Assembly (NCBI RefSeq): GCF_030824435.1 | Contig: NZ_JAVBXS010000026.1 | Span: 31,903 to 95,902 of the forward strand | Length of the DNA stretch: 64,000 bases | DNA from: Rheinheimera sp. | GTDB lineage: Bacteria; Pseudomonadota; Gammaproteobacteria; Enterobacterales; Alteromonadaceae | Reading direction: 5' to 3' | Part shown: piece by piece, positions 52,825-63,760 of the stretch | Position numbering within the stretch: the stretch's first letter is position 1 | Layout: each line of letters starts with the position of its first letter | Position numbers and translations under genes: made by a program | Notes under the pieces: model-generated | The model's database searches: none | What the model was told of the DNA's origin: nothing | Seen by the model: only the letters and a program-made list of their open reading frames with translations

Positions 52825-53541
52825 ATGCAGATCCGAACGATGTTTTTTCTGGTAGTACTATTATTCGGCAGTGCCGCAGCCTGGCGTTTGTCCAGCATGT
52901 CGGACTTTCAACTGTTTGGCGCTTTGGTGCACAGAGTGGATACCGAATCCCCTTTGATAGCCCTCACTTTTGACGATGGCCCTACACCTGGCAAAACTGA
53001 ACAAATTTTGCAAATTCTCGCCGCTGAACAAATACAAGCGACTTTTTTTCTGACCGGGCGCGAGCTTGAGCAACATCCCCAATTATTACAAAAAATTCTG
53101 GCGGCTGGTCATCAGGTTGGCAATCACAGTTATAGCCACCAGCGTATGTTATTTAAAACACCGGATTTTATTGCGGAAGAAATCGAAAAAACCGATGGGT
53201 TATTAAAAGCAGGTGGGGCGCCTGAACCTTATTTTTTCCGCCCGCCTTATGGCAAAAAATTGCTGTTATTGCCCTGGTATTTATCTGAACAAAAACGTTT
53301 GACTGTGACCTGGGATTTAGCGCCGGAAAATTATAACCAGCTGACCAAAGATCCGGCCAAACTCAGTGCTTTTACTGTACAGCAGGCCAAAGCGGGCTCA
53401 ATTATTCTGCTGCACGTAATGTACGACAGCCGCAGCAATACCATGAAGGCGGTGCCCGATATTATCCGTGGGCTAAAGCAACGAGGTTTTCGTTTTGTCA
53501 CAGTACAGGAATTATTGCGCCATCAGCCGGTAGGGTATTAA
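52825..53541 (+). CDS. Exported polysaccharide deacetylase (NodB homology)
   Basis: A 238-residue carbohydrate esterase family 4 protein with an N-terminal membrane anchor or signal (MFFLVVLLFGSAAAW). Active-site motifs are all visible: TFDDGP (metal/catalytic Asp, about 48-53), NHSYSHQRM (metal His pair, near 97), RPPYGK (near 138) and ILLHV near 195. It would remove acetyl groups from peptidoglycan or another polymer in the periplasm. It converges with pcp; the two stop codons are five bases apart. Confidence 0.92.
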   Translation: MQIRTMFFLVVLLFGSAAAWRLSSMSDFQLFGALVHRVDTESPLIALTFDDGPTPGKTEQILQILAAEQIQATFFLTGRELEQHPQLLQKILAAGHQVGNHSYSHQRMLFKTPDFIAEEIEKTDGLLKAGGAPEPYFFRPPYGKKLLLLPWYLSEQKRLTVTWDLAPENYNQLTKDPAKLSAFTVQQAKAGSIILLHVMYDSRSNTMKAVPDIIRGLKQRGFRFVTVQELLRHQPVGY

Positions 53542-53546
53542 CGCCG

Positions 53547-54197
53547 TTAATCCAGCGTGCCGGCTGCTAAAATTACGTCCTGCTGTTGTTGTAAACTCAG
53601 TAGGATGATCTGTTTTAACGCCGCCACCACCAGCTCTGCCGTCATGCTGGCACTGCCGGCAAAACGTACTGCCTGTGACGGTAAATAAGGAATATGCACA
53701 AAACCAGCCCTGACTTTAGGGGTTGTCGCCACAGCGTGCATCAGACCATAAAACACATGGTTGCAAACAAAGGTGCCGGCGCTGTACGAAATTTCCGCCG
53801 GAATACCTTGTTGCCTTAAACTTTGCAGAATTGCTTTTAGTGGCAAGGTGGAAAAATAAGCTGTGGCTCCTCCTGCAAACACCGGTTCGCCCAGAGGTTG
53901 ATTGCCAGCATTGTCGGCAATACGTGCATCCTGATAATTAATCGCCACTTTTTCCAGACTGATGGCAGTGCGGCCACCTGCCTGACCCACAGCTATCACC
54001 AGCACAGGGTTCAGTTGTTGTATCGCAGCCTGCAGCACCTCGAGGCTTTGCGCAAAAACACACGGCAGTTCAATCGTTTGAACCTGTGTTTCTTCGTCTG
54101 GTTGCCAGCCTTGCAGTTGTTGTACTGCTTGCCAGGATGGATTAATACTTTCACCACCAAAAGGGGCAAAGCCGGTTAATAAAATAGGCTGTTTCAT
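53547..54197 (-). CDS. pcp: Pyroglutamyl-peptidase I
   Basis: A 216-residue cysteine peptidase that removes N-terminal pyroglutamate from peptides. It shows LLTGFAPFGGESINPSWQA at the N-terminus, the Glu region VAINYQDARIADN near 81-93, the active-site Cys in YSAGTFVCNHVFYGLMH near 143, and the His further on. CGGAG lies seven bases before the ATG. It is the last gene of a pyroglutamate operon, 66 bases after the DUF979 gene. Confidence 0.95.
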   Translation of the reverse strand: MKQPILLTGFAPFGGESINPSWQAVQQLQGWQPDEETQVQTIELPCVFAQSLEVLQAAIQQLNPVLVIAVGQAGGRTAISLEKVAINYQDARIADNAGNQPLGEPVFAGGATAYFSTLPLKAILQSLRQQGIPAEISYSAGTFVCNHVFYGLMHAVATTPKVRAGFVHIPYLPSQAVRFAGSASMTAELVVAALKQIILLSLQQQQDVILAAGTLD

Positions 54198-54263
54198 CTG
54201 TTGCTCCGGAGTTTATGTGGCTTTTTGTGCTGCGGCAGTTTGCTGTTTGCCCTGGTTGCAGCG

Positions 54264-55214
54264 CTAGAACGCCAGAAAATATAACAACACTATATTGGCA
54301 ACCAACAACAACAGCGCCGTTGGAAACTGTGCTTTGATCACCAGATGGGGATCTTTAAGTTCCAGTAGCGCCGCCGGCACTATATTAAAGTTGGCTGCCA
54401 TCGGCGTCATCAGGGTGCCGCAATAACCGCTAAACATACCAATGGCGGCCATCACCGCCGGATTCGCGCCGTGCTGCATCACCAAAAGCGGAATGCCAAT
54501 ACCGGCTGTGATCACCGGAAAAGCGGCAAAAGCATTGCCCATAATGATGGTAAAAAGCGCCATGCCAATGCTGTAAGCGCAAACCGCGACCATGCGTTCA
54601 TCCACCGCCAGATAAGTTTCACTGAGGGCCGCCACTGCAGTACCAACACCGGCTTCATTAAATAACAATCCTAAAGTGGCCAGCAATTGCGGTAACAACA
54701 CTGCCCAGCCCATAGCTTCCATCAGTCGTTTGGCTTCCAGTCCGGCCTGTACTGGCTTTTCTCTGGTCAAGCCACAAACTACGGGCAGACTGAGCACACA
54801 GGCTAAACCAAGACTGACCAGCGTCAGGTTTTTTGCATCAAGTAAGGCCCAGTCAGCCCCTTTAATTTCGCTAAGTACCAGCACACCAAACACCGTCAGC
54901 AATGGTATTAACAGCGGCGGCAGGAAAATCCAGCGCCCCAGTCTTTGCATTGACTGTGTCAACAGCTCAGGAGCCAGCGCTTTTTGGGCACTGGCTTTTA
55001 ATGCTCCGGAGCCCGCCAGCAGCGCCAGTATCACCACAATAATACCCACCAGCATGTGCGGCAGAAAATCACCCACTAAAAACACCAACGCATAACAACC
55101 CCAGAAGGCGCCGGCAGCAAAACGATTGGGCAAAGTGCGGTCGCACAGGCTTAATAACGCAATCCACAACAACAATAAACCCAACAGCAGATATAAAAAA
55201 CTGAGGGAAATCAT
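54264..55214 (-). CDS. DUF979 membrane protein (putative pyroglutamate permease subunit)
   Basis: A 316-residue protein with about eight to nine hydrophobic spans. The composition and segments such as MPMAANFNIVPAALLELKDPH fit DUF979. It overlaps the DUF969 gene by four bases. DUF969 and DUF979 genes are usually paired next to pcp or pxp genes, so together they are thought to form a transporter; the substrate is inferred to be 5-oxoproline or pyroglutamyl peptides. Confidence 0.85.
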   Translation of the reverse strand: MISLSFLYLLLGLLLLWIALLSLCDRTLPNRFAAGAFWGCYALVFLVGDFLPHMLVGIIVVILALLAGSGALKASAQKALAPELLTQSMQRLGRWIFLPPLLIPLLTVFGVLVLSEIKGADWALLDAKNLTLVSLGLACVLSLPVVCGLTREKPVQAGLEAKRLMEAMGWAVLLPQLLATLGLLFNEAGVGTAVAALSETYLAVDERMVAVCAYSIGMALFTIIMGNAFAAFPVITAGIGIPLLVMQHGANPAVMAAIGMFSGYCGTLMTPMAANFNIVPAALLELKDPHLVIKAQFPTALLLLVANIVLLYFLAF

Positions 55215-55990
55215 GGTTTCACCTGCGGTTTTACGCTGGTGTTTTCAGCATTGGTTAAAAAGCCGGCGGCTTCTGCCGACACAGCAGCCTGCTGCAGTTT
55301 TAAAAGGCTGTGTTCGAACTGGCGCAGACGTAATGCATGAATAGCAAAAGCACAAAGCGCAGTAGGTATACCCCAAAGTGCAATATGCAAAGGGTCGGTT
55401 TCAATACCGGATTCACGCAAAAAAGTGTGCATCAGAACAATAGCGCCAAAAGCGACAAAAATATCTTCGCCAAAAAACAAACCTATATTGTCGGTGGCCG
55501 CCGCCATAGCCCGAACTTTTTGCCGGATCAGATCAGGCATGCCGGGCCAGCGTTGCTCTGCTATCGCTTCGCTCATTGGCGCTATTAAAGGCCTGACCAT
55601 TTGCGGATGACCGCCCAGGCTGGTCAGGCCCAGGGCCGCTGTACTTTCCCGCACCGCCAGATACAAGGTTAAAAACTGTGATATGCCGGTTGTTTTGCGT
55701 TGTTGAATAAAAGCCTGTGCCTGCTGTTTTAAACCATGACGTTCAGCCAAACCAATAATGGCCAGCGGTAATAATAAAATCAGCGGCAAGGTGCGGGTTT
55801 TTAAAAATCCTTCCCCCAGTTCGGCCAGAATTTGTGAAAGCGGCATTATCGCAGCGAGACCAGTGGATATACCGGCCACAAGGACCACCAACACCGGATT
55901 AAAACGTAAGACAAAACCTAAAATCACCACCACAACACCACAAAGTGGCCAGTAATTTACGGCTGCCGTTTGTGTTAATTCAGTCAGCAT
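55211..55990 (-). CDS. DUF969 membrane protein (putative pyroglutamate permease subunit)
   Basis: A 259-residue protein with multiple spans (WPLCGVVVVILGFVLRFNPVLVVLVAG and others) and segments AIIGLAERHGLK and LGLTSLGGHPQMVRPLIAPM typical of DUF969. ATG at 55990 is chosen because AGGAG lies six bases before it; an upstream in-frame ATG at 56008 has no such site. It overlaps pxpA by 11 bases and DUF979 by four, so the three are translationally coupled. Confidence 0.85.
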   Translation of the reverse strand: MLTELTQTAAVNYWPLCGVVVVILGFVLRFNPVLVVLVAGISTGLAAIMPLSQILAELGEGFLKTRTLPLILLLPLAIIGLAERHGLKQQAQAFIQQRKTTGISQFLTLYLAVRESTAALGLTSLGGHPQMVRPLIAPMSEAIAEQRWPGMPDLIRQKVRAMAAATDNIGLFFGEDIFVAFGAIVLMHTFLRESGIETDPLHIALWGIPTALCAFAIHALRLRQFEHSLLKLQQAAVSAEAAGFLTNAENTSVKPQVKP

Positions 55991-56759
55991 TGTTGTCTCC
56001 TGAATCATTGTCTGCTGAAGGTCTGTCGCCAGATGCCGGTTGTATATTGATACCCGCCCCGGTTAAAGCCTGATAAAGCGCGGCGGCCAGCGCAACTGCA
56101 TGCGGGCTGTCACCATGCAGACACAGGCTTTTTGCATCAAGCAGCAGTGTCCCTGCGGCCAGTTGCAGCGGCTGCTTTTGACAGATGCGCAGACTTTGAG
56201 CGATGGCGGCGTTGTTATCTAACAAAGCGCCGCTGTTGTGCCGTGCTATTAATGATCCGTCAATCTGATAACCGCGATCGGCAAAAGCTTCGGTAATAAC
56301 GCGGATACCTTCAGATCCGGCCATCTTCGCAAGCACTGAGCCTGGTAATGTCATCAGAGCAAGGTTGGGACAAAGCCTGTGCAGCACTTCAAGCAACACC
56401 CGGGCTGTTATGGGGTCTTTGGCGGCCTGATTATATAAAGCACCATGTGGTTTGATATGACTGACAATGGCCTTTTCTTCGCGGCACAACTGTAAAAAAT
56501 ATTTCAGCTGCACCGTTAAACTATTGGCCAGTTCGTCGGCACTGAGCGTTATCACCTGCCGGCCAAAATTGATTTTATCCGGATAAGACGGATGGGCACC
56601 TATGGCAACACCGGCCTTTTTACAGCTTCTGATGGCGGCTCTGATTTGAGATTCAGTGCCGGCATGGGCGCCACAACTGATATTGGCCGACGATATCCAG
56701 GGAATAATGGCGTTGTCGTCGAAACCTTCACCAATATCGGCGTTTAAATCAATGTGCAT
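55980..56759 (-). CDS. pxpA: 5-oxoprolinase subunit A (LamB/YcsF family)
   Basis: PxpA is one of three subunits (PxpABC) that hydrolyse 5-oxoproline to glutamate with ATP. The 259-residue protein starts MHIDLNADIGEGF and has SSANISCGAHAGT, GAHPSYPD and HIKPHGALYNQ segments of the family. It is the first gene of the operon with two putative permease genes and pcp. pxpB and pxpC are not next to it in this window and must be elsewhere if the complete enzyme is made. Confidence 0.94.
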   Translation of the reverse strand: MHIDLNADIGEGFDDNAIIPWISSANISCGAHAGTESQIRAAIRSCKKAGVAIGAHPSYPDKINFGRQVITLSADELANSLTVQLKYFLQLCREEKAIVSHIKPHGALYNQAAKDPITARVLLEVLHRLCPNLALMTLPGSVLAKMAGSEGIRVITEAFADRGYQIDGSLIARHNSGALLDNNAAIAQSLRICQKQPLQLAAGTLLLDAKSLCLHGDSPHAVALAAALYQALTGAGINIQPASGDRPSADNDSGDNNAD

Positions 56760-56983
56760 GCGTCAGGTCCGGGCGGTTGTGGTTGAGGCACCTTAACAGC
56801 TTGGTATTTTTGCTGTAAATAGCAGCGGGGGTCCCTTTAACTGCCGGATACCGCTGTTGAACCCATCTGTCAGTTTAAATTGATACTTCAGGATGAAAGC
56901 CGGCAGCGGTTTAGGTACACTGCGCAGCTATTTAACAGCGTTGAGCCGCTTTAACGGCCTGATGTACAGAGGAGTGTGCACTG

Positions 56984-57448
56984 ATGTTTTCCCGGAACAA
57001 ACTGCAACTGCGACCGGCACTATTAGCTGACCTACCGGCACTTGCGGCCCTTGAATCACAACTTTTTGCAGATGTGGTCTATCCGGCGTTTTTTTTCCGG
57101 CAGGCTTATGATTTATGGCCCGATTTATTACAGCTTGCAGTGCAGGATGATAAATTACTTGGTTATATTCTGGCGGCACCGGCGCAGCAGGGACCGCAGG
57201 AAATAGGTATTTTGTCACTGGCAGTTGCCAAAGAAGCACAGGGGCAGGGCATAGGTAAATTATTACTGGCGACGCTGCTGGATAATGTGCCGGCCGAATG
57301 CAGCAAACTTTGGTTGACTGTGGCACCGGACAATAAAGCAGCGCTGGCGCTTTATCAGAAGTTTGGTTTTTTATGTGCAAAAACCGAAGCGGATTATTAT
57401 GGCAAAGGTGAAGACCGCATGGTGTTGGTGAAGCAGCATCAGCGCTGA
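56984..57448 (+). CDS. GNAT-family N-acetyltransferase
   Basis: A 154-residue acetyltransferase with the acetyl-CoA binding motif VAKEAQGQGIGKLLLATLL (Q/RxxGxG/A, near 77-95) and the family C-terminal LALYQKFGFLCAKTEADYY. AGGAG lies nine bases before the ATG. The acceptor is unknown. It is monocistronic and divergent from pxpA. Confidence 0.9.
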   Translation: MFSRNKLQLRPALLADLPALAALESQLFADVVYPAFFFRQAYDLWPDLLQLAVQDDKLLGYILAAPAQQGPQEIGILSLAVAKEAQGQGIGKLLLATLLDNVPAECSKLWLTVAPDNKAALALYQKFGFLCAKTEADYYGKGEDRMVLVKQHQR

Positions 57449-57549
57449 AATAACTGATTTTTTATGCTTAAAAAATACCAAAAACAAGGCCCCAGGCCGC
57501 GTCAATATTGAGTTTTCATCAAATGCTCGACGACTAGGGAAAGCCTCGC

Positions 57550-57555
57550 TATAAT
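57550..57555 (+). promoter_or_regulatory. -10 element of the tig promoter
   Basis: TATAAT in the context GCTATAATGCCGCG, about 115 bases before tig. The GC-rich discriminator resembles that of growth-rate-regulated promoters. No good -35 is seen at the usual distance. Confidence 0.4.
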
Positions 57556-57668
57556 GCCGCGTCCTATTAAACAATGGATCTGGTTGACAGGTGCTGACGA
57601 AGCGAAACTACCAGATTTAAGCATGATGGCGTAAACCCCACGCCCGTTTTTGATTTTGAGGTAACAAG

Positions 57669-58979
57669 ATGCAAGTTTCTGTTGAAACCACCCAGGGTTT
57701 AGAGCGCCGTGTCAATATCACGGTTCCGGCCGCTGCAATCAGCACTGAAGTAGAAAAAGAACTGCGCCAGATCGCTAAAAACCGCCGTATTGATGGTTTC
57801 CGTCCAGGCAAAGCGCCGGTCGCTATTATCAAAAAAATGTTTGGTCTGTCAGTGCTGCAAGATGTTGCTTCACGTCAGATGCAAAACCATTTTTATCAAG
57901 CCATTGTTTCGAACAAACTGAACCCTGCCGGCGCACCAACTTTTGCGCCAGGCCAACTGGCTGAAGGCAAAGACTTAGAATTCACTGCCACTTTTGAAGT
58001 GTATCCGGAAGTGAAGTTAGACGGTTTAGCAAAAATTGAAGTGACCAAACCAACAGTAGAAATTTCTGCTGATGACATGGCCAAAATGATTGAAACGCTG
58101 CGTAAACAACACGCAACCTGGGCTGCCAAAGATGGCGCTGCTGCCAATGGCGACCGCGTAAAAATGGACTTTGTTGGTTCAATCGACGGTACTGAATTTG
58201 ACGGCGGCAAAGCCGAAGGTTTCAGCCTGGATTTAGGCCTGGGTCGGATGATCCCGGGTTTTGAAGAAGGTATTCTGGGTAAAAAAGCCGGCGAGCAGTT
58301 CACTATCGACGTGACTTTCCCAGCTGAATACCACGCTGAAGCTTTAAAAGGCAAAGCAGCTCAATTTGCGATTACACTGCAATCGGTAGAAGCTCAGGTG
58401 CTGCCTGAAGTAAACGAAGAGTTCGTAAAACTGTTTGGTTTAGCGGAAAACACTGTTGAAGCGCTGCACGCTGAAGTTCGCAAAAACATGGAACGTGAAC
58501 TGAACCAGGCCATTAAAGGCAAGGTAAAAGAGCAGGTCATCAAAGGTTTATTAGCTGCTCACGAAGTTGACGTGCCACAAGCATTAATTGAAGGTGAAGT
58601 TGACGTATTACGTCGCCAGGCGCTGCAGCGTTTTGGTAACAACGTAAACGCCAAAAACCTGCCAGAGCTGCCAGCAGCACTGTTTGCTGATCAAGCCCGT
58701 GACCGCGTTAAAGTAGGTCTGCTGTTAGGTGAAGTGATCAAAACCAACAACCTGCAAGTGGATGACAGCCGCGTTCAGGCGTTAATTGCCAACATCGCTT
58801 CTGCTTATGAAGATCCGGCTGAAGTTGTGCAGTACTACAACAGCAACAAAGAGCTGTTGCAAGGCATGCGCAACGTAGCTTTAGAAGAGCAGGCCATTGA
58901 CCTGGTGCTGGCTCAGGCTAAAGTGACTGAACAAGCTGCTAAGTTTGACGAGATCATGAATCCACAAGCTGCCAACTAA
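57669..58979 (+). CDS. tig: Trigger factor
   Basis: A ribosome-bound chaperone with prolyl isomerase activity. The 436-residue protein has the ribosome-binding signature GFRPGKAP near residue 42 (F-R-x-G-x-x-P), the FKBP-type domain at about 150-245 ([35 protein letters not shown]) and the long helical C-terminal part. The start follows GAGGTAAC. It heads the tig-clpP-clpX-lon-hupB block. Confidence 0.97.
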   Translation: MQVSVETTQGLERRVNITVPAAAISTEVEKELRQIAKNRRIDGFRPGKAPVAIIKKMFGLSVLQDVASRQMQNHFYQAIVSNKLNPAGAPTFAPGQLAEGKDLEFTATFEVYPEVKLDGLAKIEVTKPTVEISADDMAKMIETLRKQHATWAAKDGAAANGDRVKMDFVGSIDGTEFDGGKAEGFSLDLGLGRMIPGFEEGILGKKAGEQFTIDVTFPAEYHAEALKGKAAQFAITLQSVEAQVLPEVNEEFVKLFGLAENTVEALHAEVRKNMERELNQAIKGKVKEQVIKGLLAAHEVDVPQALIEGEVDVLRRQALQRFGNNVNAKNLPELPAALFADQARDRVKVGLLLGEVIKTNNLQVDDSRVQALIANIASAYEDPAEVVQYYNSNKELLQGMRNVALEEQAIDLVLAQAKVTEQAAKFDEIMNPQAAN

Positions 58980-59007
58980 GATTGACTTTACTTAGTTAGA
59001 CGGTTTT

Positions 59008-59043
59008 AATGGCTCGGGCAGCAGTGTTCGGGCCATTTTATTT
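59008..59043 (+). terminator. Terminator or attenuator between tig and clpP
   Basis: AATGGCTCG (59008-59016) and CGGGCCATT (59029-59037) pair with one G-U, followed by T-rich sequence. It probably separates tig from clpP transcription at least in part. Confidence 0.7.
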
Positions 59044-59076
59044 TCTGCCGCATATTTTTCCTAGGGAATCCAGCTT

Positions 59077-59700
59077 ATGGTGCTTGAGCGTAATATGAAT
59101 GATTTAGTCAATGCCTTAGTCCCCATCGTCATCGAACAAACCGCTAAAGGTGAACGTTCTTTTGATATTTATTCACGCTTACTCAAAGAGCGGGTTATTT
59201 TTCTGACAGGCCAGGTAGAAGACCACATGGCCAACCTGATAGTAGCGCAGTTGTTGTTTCTGGAATCTGAAAATCCGGAAAAAGACATCTACATCTATAT
59301 CAACTCGCCAGGTGGCTCGGTCACTGCCGGCCTCGCCATTTATGACACTATGCGCTATATCAAGTGTGATATTGCCACCGTTTGTGTTGGTCAGGCTGCC
59401 AGTATGGGCGCATTTTTGTTATCTGGTGGTACCAAAGGCAAAAGATATTGTTTACCTAATGCCCGGGTGATGATTCACCAGCCGTTGGGTGGTTTCCAGG
59501 GACAGGCAACTGATTTTGAAATCCATGCCCGCGAAATTCTGACCATCAAAGAAAAGTTAAACCGTCTGATGGCCGAGCACACAGGCAAAACCTACGAAGA
59601 AATTATCAACGGCACTGAACGTGATAATTTCTTAAGTGCACAGCAGGCCTTGGATTATGGTCTGGTTGATACCATATTAACCAAACGCGAAGCTAAATAA
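59077..59700 (+). CDS. clpP: ATP-dependent Clp protease proteolytic subunit
   Basis: ClpP forms the double-ring protease chamber fed by ClpX or ClpA. The 207-residue protein has the complete catalytic triad: Ser109 in GQAASMGA, His134 in MIHQPLGG and Asp183 in the ERDNFLS segment. ATG at 59077 gives a propeptide of about ten residues; ATG at 59095 is possible. It is followed by clpX 54 bases later. Confidence 0.97.
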   Translation: MVLERNMNDLVNALVPIVIEQTAKGERSFDIYSRLLKERVIFLTGQVEDHMANLIVAQLLFLESENPEKDIYIYINSPGGSVTAGLAIYDTMRYIKCDIATVCVGQAASMGAFLLSGGTKGKRYCLPNARVMIHQPLGGFQGQATDFEIHAREILTIKEKLNRLMAEHTGKTYEEIINGTERDNFLSAQQALDYGLVDTILTKREAK

Positions 59701-59754
59701 TTGATTGGCGTCCTTTCCGGGAAGTGAAGGGCGCATTGTGAAAGAGGTAGTTCC

Positions 59755-61035
59755 ATGTCTGATCACCGCACTGACGGCGACAAAAGCAGCAAGCTGTTGT
59801 ATTGCTCCTTTTGCGGCAAATCACAACACGAAGTGCGTAAGTTGATCGCAGGTCCACAGGTATATATCTGTGATGAATGCGTTGACCTATGCAACGACAT
59901 TATCCGTGAAGAAATCAAAGACATTTCACCAAAACGTGATGGCAATAAGCTGCCAACACCCCGTGAAATCCGTGCTCATCTGGATGATTATGTGATTGGC
60001 CAGGACCATGCAAAGAAGGTGTTAGCCGTTGCTGTGTACAACCATTACAAACGCCTTCGCAACGCGGGTAATAAACAGGATGTTGAGCTTGGTAAAAGTA
60101 ACATTCTGCTGATTGGTCCAACCGGCAGTGGTAAAACTTTATTGGCCGAAACTTTAGCCCGTTTATTGGATGTGCCATTTACCATGGCTGATGCCACTAC
60201 GTTAACCGAAGCAGGTTATGTTGGTGAAGACGTAGAAAACATCATCCAGAAATTGCTGCAAAAATGCGATTATGACGTTGAAAAAGCGCAACGTGGCATT
60301 GTTTACATCGACGAAATTGACAAAATTTCCCGTAAATCAGAAAACCCTTCTATTACCCGTGACGTGTCGGGTGAAGGTGTGCAGCAAGCCTTGCTGAAGC
60401 TGATTGAGGGCACAGTAGCGTCAGTGCCACCACAAGGTGGCCGTAAACATCCACAACAGGAATTTTTACAGGTTGATACCTCTAAAATTCTGTTTATCTG
60501 CGGTGGTGCTTTTGCGGGCCTTGATAAAATTATTGAACAGCGCAGTGCCAAGGGTTCCAGTATCGGTTTTGGTGCCGAAGTCAAAGCCAAAGAAGGTTCA
60601 CGCTCATTAACGGAAAGTTTCCGTGATGTCGAGCCGGAAGACTTAGTGAAGTTTGGTTTAATTCCTGAGTTTATTGGTCGTCTGCCGGTATTGGCGACTC
60701 TGACAGAACTGGATTTAGCGGCTTTAATGCAAATTTTAAGTCAGCCGAAAAATGCGCTGGTCAAACAATTTGCGGCATTGTTCCAGATGGAGAATGTTGA
60801 ACTTGAGTTCCGTGAAGATGCCCTCAAAGCCATAGCGCAAAAAGCGATGGAGCGCAAAACCGGTGCCCGTGGTTTACGTTCTATTGTCGAAGGTGTGTTA
60901 CTCGATACCATGTACGACCTGCCATCGATGCAGGATGTCAGCAAAGTGGTGATTGATGAAACCGTGATTCGCGGTGAGTCGCAACCTATCCTGATTTATG
61001 AAAATCCGGAAAAGGCAGTGGCTGAATCCCACTAA
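59755..61035 (+). CDS. clpX: ATP-dependent protease ATP-binding subunit ClpX
   Basis: The unfoldase that feeds ClpP. The 426-residue protein has a zinc-binding domain with Cys17, Cys20, Cys39 and Cys42, Walker A GPTGSGKT, Walker [11 protein letters not shown] and the pore region GYVGEDVE. Length matches the family. The operon ends at a UUCG-loop terminator. Confidence 0.97.
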   Translation: MSDHRTDGDKSSKLLYCSFCGKSQHEVRKLIAGPQVYICDECVDLCNDIIREEIKDISPKRDGNKLPTPREIRAHLDDYVIGQDHAKKVLAVAVYNHYKRLRNAGNKQDVELGKSNILLIGPTGSGKTLLAETLARLLDVPFTMADATTLTEAGYVGEDVENIIQKLLQKCDYDVEKAQRGIVYIDEIDKISRKSENPSITRDVSGEGVQQALLKLIEGTVASVPPQGGRKHPQQEFLQVDTSKILFICGGAFAGLDKIIEQRSAKGSSIGFGAEVKAKEGSRSLTESFRDVEPEDLVKFGLIPEFIGRLPVLATLTELDLAALMQILSQPKNALVKQFAALFQMENVELEFREDALKAIAQKAMERKTGARGLRSIVEGVLLDTMYDLPSMQDVSKVVIDETVIRGESQPILIYENPEKAVAESH

Positions 61036-61092
61036 AAAAACTGAAATTAAACGGGGGCTGCCAGCGAAGGTGCAACTCCGGCTTTCAGACCC

Positions 61093-61116
61093 AAAAGGAG
61101 CTTCGGCTCCTTTTTT
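61093..61116 (+). terminator. Intrinsic terminator of clpP-clpX
   Basis: AAAAGGAGC-TTCG-GCTCCTTTT with a T-run; the loop is the stable UUCG tetraloop. Confidence 0.93.
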
Positions 61117-61243
61117 CATTTTACTTTTTAACTGTTGTTGTGCGCTCTGGTGAACATAATCTAAGTTTTGTCCGTACAAAGCTTTGAATGAAACAACAAG
61201 GGTTTAAAAGCCTAATGTTTTCCAAGCATTTTTTCGGTCTGTG

Positions 61244-61272
61244 CATTGAAGTGGCAATTGCCGACCCCATAT
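61244..61272 (+). promoter_or_regulatory. Sigma-32 (heat shock) promoter of lon
   Basis: CATTGAAG at 61244-61251 and CCCCATAT at 61265-61272 are 13 bases apart. The RpoH consensus is CTTGAAA, 13-15 bases, CCCCATNT. The site lies 45 bases before the lon start, where heat-shock control is expected. Confidence 0.75.
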
Positions 61273-61316
61273 ACTCCAATAATCACGCCTGCAGTAATTA
61301 ATTCGAGAGAGACTAA

Positions 61317-63713
61317 ATGACAGAAGCAACAGTCGAACGTTTGCACATGCCGGTTTTGGCGTTACGTGACGTTGTCGTCTATCCCCACATGGTGATCCCA
61401 TTGTTTGTCGGGCGGGCGAAATCTATTAAATGCCTTGATGCCGCCATGGACAACGAAAAACAAATTTTCCTGGTCGCGCAAAAAGACGCCACGCTGGATG
61501 ACCCGGTGGAAGCGGATTTGTTCCGGGTAGGTACAGTCGCCACCATTTTGCAGCTGCTTAAATTGCCGGATGGCACGGTCAAAGTGCTGGTAGAAGGTGG
61601 CCGTCGTGCCCGTCTAACCGACTTTACTGAAACTGAAAATCTGTTTATGGCGAATGTGGAAGTGATCCCAACGCCGGAAATGGACAGTCGGGAGCAGGAA
61701 GTATTCCTGCGTTCAGCGGTGAATCAGTTTGAAGGTTACATCAAACTGAATAAAAAAATTCCACCTGAAGTGTTAACGGCGCTGTCTGGTATCGACGACG
61801 CTGCGCGTCTTGCTGACACTATGGCGGCCCATATGCCGCTAAAAGTCGAAGACAAACAAAAAGTGCTGGAAATTATCGACGTCACTGAACGTCTTGAATT
61901 CCTGATGGCGATGATGGAAAGCGAAATTGACATTTTACAGGTCGAACGTCGCATCCGTGGTCGCGTGAAAAAACAGATGGAAAAAAGTCAGCGTGAGTAT
62001 TACCTCAACGAGCAGATGAAAGCCATTCAGCGTGAACTGGGTGAACTCGACGACGCGCCGGACGAATTTGAAGCCATCAACCGCAAAATTGACGCTGCCC
62101 AAATGCCGGAAGAAGCCAAAACCAAAGCGTCGGCTGAACTCAGTAAACTAAAAATGATGTCGCCTATGTCGGCAGAAGCCACAGTGGTGCGCTCTTACAT
62201 CGACTGGTTAACCCAGGTGCCGTGGAAACAACGTTCCAAGGTGAAAAAGAATCTGGCACTTGCCGAGGAAATTTTGAACAGTGACCATTATGGCCTGGAC
62301 AAAGTGAAAGAACGTATTCTGGAGTATCTGGCTGTTCAGCAGCGTGTTAATAAGCTCAAAGGCCCGATTTTATGTTTAGTGGGTCCACCAGGTGTAGGTA
62401 AAACTTCCCTTGGGCAGTCTGTTGCCAAAGCAACAGGCCGCAAATATGTGCGTATGGCGCTGGGTGGCGTGCGGGATGAAGCGGAAATCCGTGGTCACCG
62501 CCGTACTTATATTGGTTCTATGCCTGGCAAAATTATCCAGAAAATGGCCAAGGTTGGTGTACGCAACCCGCTGTTTTTGCTGGATGAAATTGACAAAATG
62601 GCTTCGGATTTTCGCGGCGACCCAGCAGCAGCGTTGTTAGAAGTGCTGGATCCGGAGCAAAACTCGGCCTTTAGTGATCACTACCTGGAAGTGGATTACG
62701 ACTTATCAGATGTGATGTTTTTTGCCACCAGTAACAGTCTGAATATTCCGGAAGCCTTGCTTGACCGGATGGAAGTGATTCGGTTGTCGGGTTATACCGA
62801 AGATGAAAAGCTGAACATCGCCAAACAGCACTTAATTAATAAACAGATTGAACGAAACGGCCTGAAAAAAGGTGAGCTGACCATTGAAGATAGCGCCATC
62901 ATCGGCATTATCCGGTATTACACCCGTGAAGCCGGTGTGCGTAGTTTAGAACGTGAAATTTCTAAACTGTGCCGCAAAGCCGTCAAACAAATTCTGCTTG
63001 GCAAAGGCGGTAAACAGGTGGTGGTTAATCAGGCCAATCTGGAAGAATTCCTTGGTGTACAAAGGTTTGACTACGGTAAAGCCGAAGACAGCAATCGTAT
63101 TGGTCAGGTCACTGGTTTGGCATGGACTTCAGTAGGTGGTGATTTATTAACTATCGAAGCCGCTGCTGTGGTGGGTAAAGGCAAACTGACCCATACAGGC
63201 TCGCTGGGTGATGTAATGAAAGAGTCGATTCAGGCCGCCATGACAGTGGTTCGTAGCCGCGCTGAAACGCTGCGCATCAACGAAGATTTTTACGAAAAAC
63301 GCGATATTCATATTCACGTGCCTGAAGGTGCTACCCCTAAAGATGGTCCAAGTGCTGGTATTGCCATGGTCACAGCATTAGTGTCGGCATTAACAGGCAA
63401 TCCGGTTCGGGCTGATGTGGCCATGACAGGTGAAATTACCTTGCGTGGTGAAGTATTGCCAATAGGTGGTTTAAAAGAAAAATTATTGGCAGCACATCGT
63501 GGTGGTATTAAACGCGTTTTGATCCCTCATGATAACGTTCGGGATTTAAAAGATATTCCGGATAACGTCAAAGGTGACATTGAAATTTGTCCGGTGAAGT
63601 GGATTGATGAGGTGTTGGAATTCGCTTTACAGGAGCCGCCAACAGGTATGTCTGTGTTAAATGTGGAAAAAACCAGCGTAAAAGCTAAAAAAACCCAAAA
63701 AAATGTGGTTTAG
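61317..63713 (+). CDS. lon: ATP-dependent protease Lon
   Basis: Lon unfolds and degrades damaged and regulatory proteins. The 798-residue protein has the N-terminal substrate-binding domain (about 10-200), AAA+ module with Walker A GPPGVGKT near 356-363 and Walker B FLLDEIDK, and the C-terminal protease with catalytic Ser679 in GPSAGIAM and Lys722-equivalent in [13 protein letters not shown]. Ser679 has the same number as in E. coli. A heat-shock promoter precedes it. Confidence 0.97.
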   Translation: MTEATVERLHMPVLALRDVVVYPHMVIPLFVGRAKSIKCLDAAMDNEKQIFLVAQKDATLDDPVEADLFRVGTVATILQLLKLPDGTVKVLVEGGRRARLTDFTETENLFMANVEVIPTPEMDSREQEVFLRSAVNQFEGYIKLNKKIPPEVLTALSGIDDAARLADTMAAHMPLKVEDKQKVLEIIDVTERLEFLMAMMESEIDILQVERRIRGRVKKQMEKSQREYYLNEQMKAIQRELGELDDAPDEFEAINRKIDAAQMPEEAKTKASAELSKLKMMSPMSAEATVVRSYIDWLTQVPWKQRSKVKKNLALAEEILNSDHYGLDKVKERILEYLAVQQRVNKLKGPILCLVGPPGVGKTSLGQSVAKATGRKYVRMALGGVRDEAEIRGHRRTYIGSMPGKIIQKMAKVGVRNPLFLLDEIDKMASDFRGDPAAALLEVLDPEQNSAFSDHYLEVDYDLSDVMFFATSNSLNIPEALLDRMEVIRLSGYTEDEKLNIAKQHLINKQIERNGLKKGELTIEDSAIIGIIRYYTREAGVRSLEREISKLCRKAVKQILLGKGGKQVVVNQANLEEFLGVQRFDYGKAEDSNRIGQVTGLAWTSVGGDLLTIEAAAVVGKGKLTHTGSLGDVMKESIQAAMTVVRSRAETLRINEDFYEKRDIHIHVPEGATPKDGPSAGIAMVTALVSALTGNPVRADVAMTGEITLRGEVLPIGGLKEKLLAAHRGGIKRVLIPHDNVRDLKDIPDNVKGDIEICPVKWIDEVLEFALQEPPTGMSVLNVEKTSVKAKKTQKNVV

Positions 63714-63760
63714 GGGCTTTTCAAACGCTCAGGCTGTGCTAATTTAGGGGCAGTTTCGTT

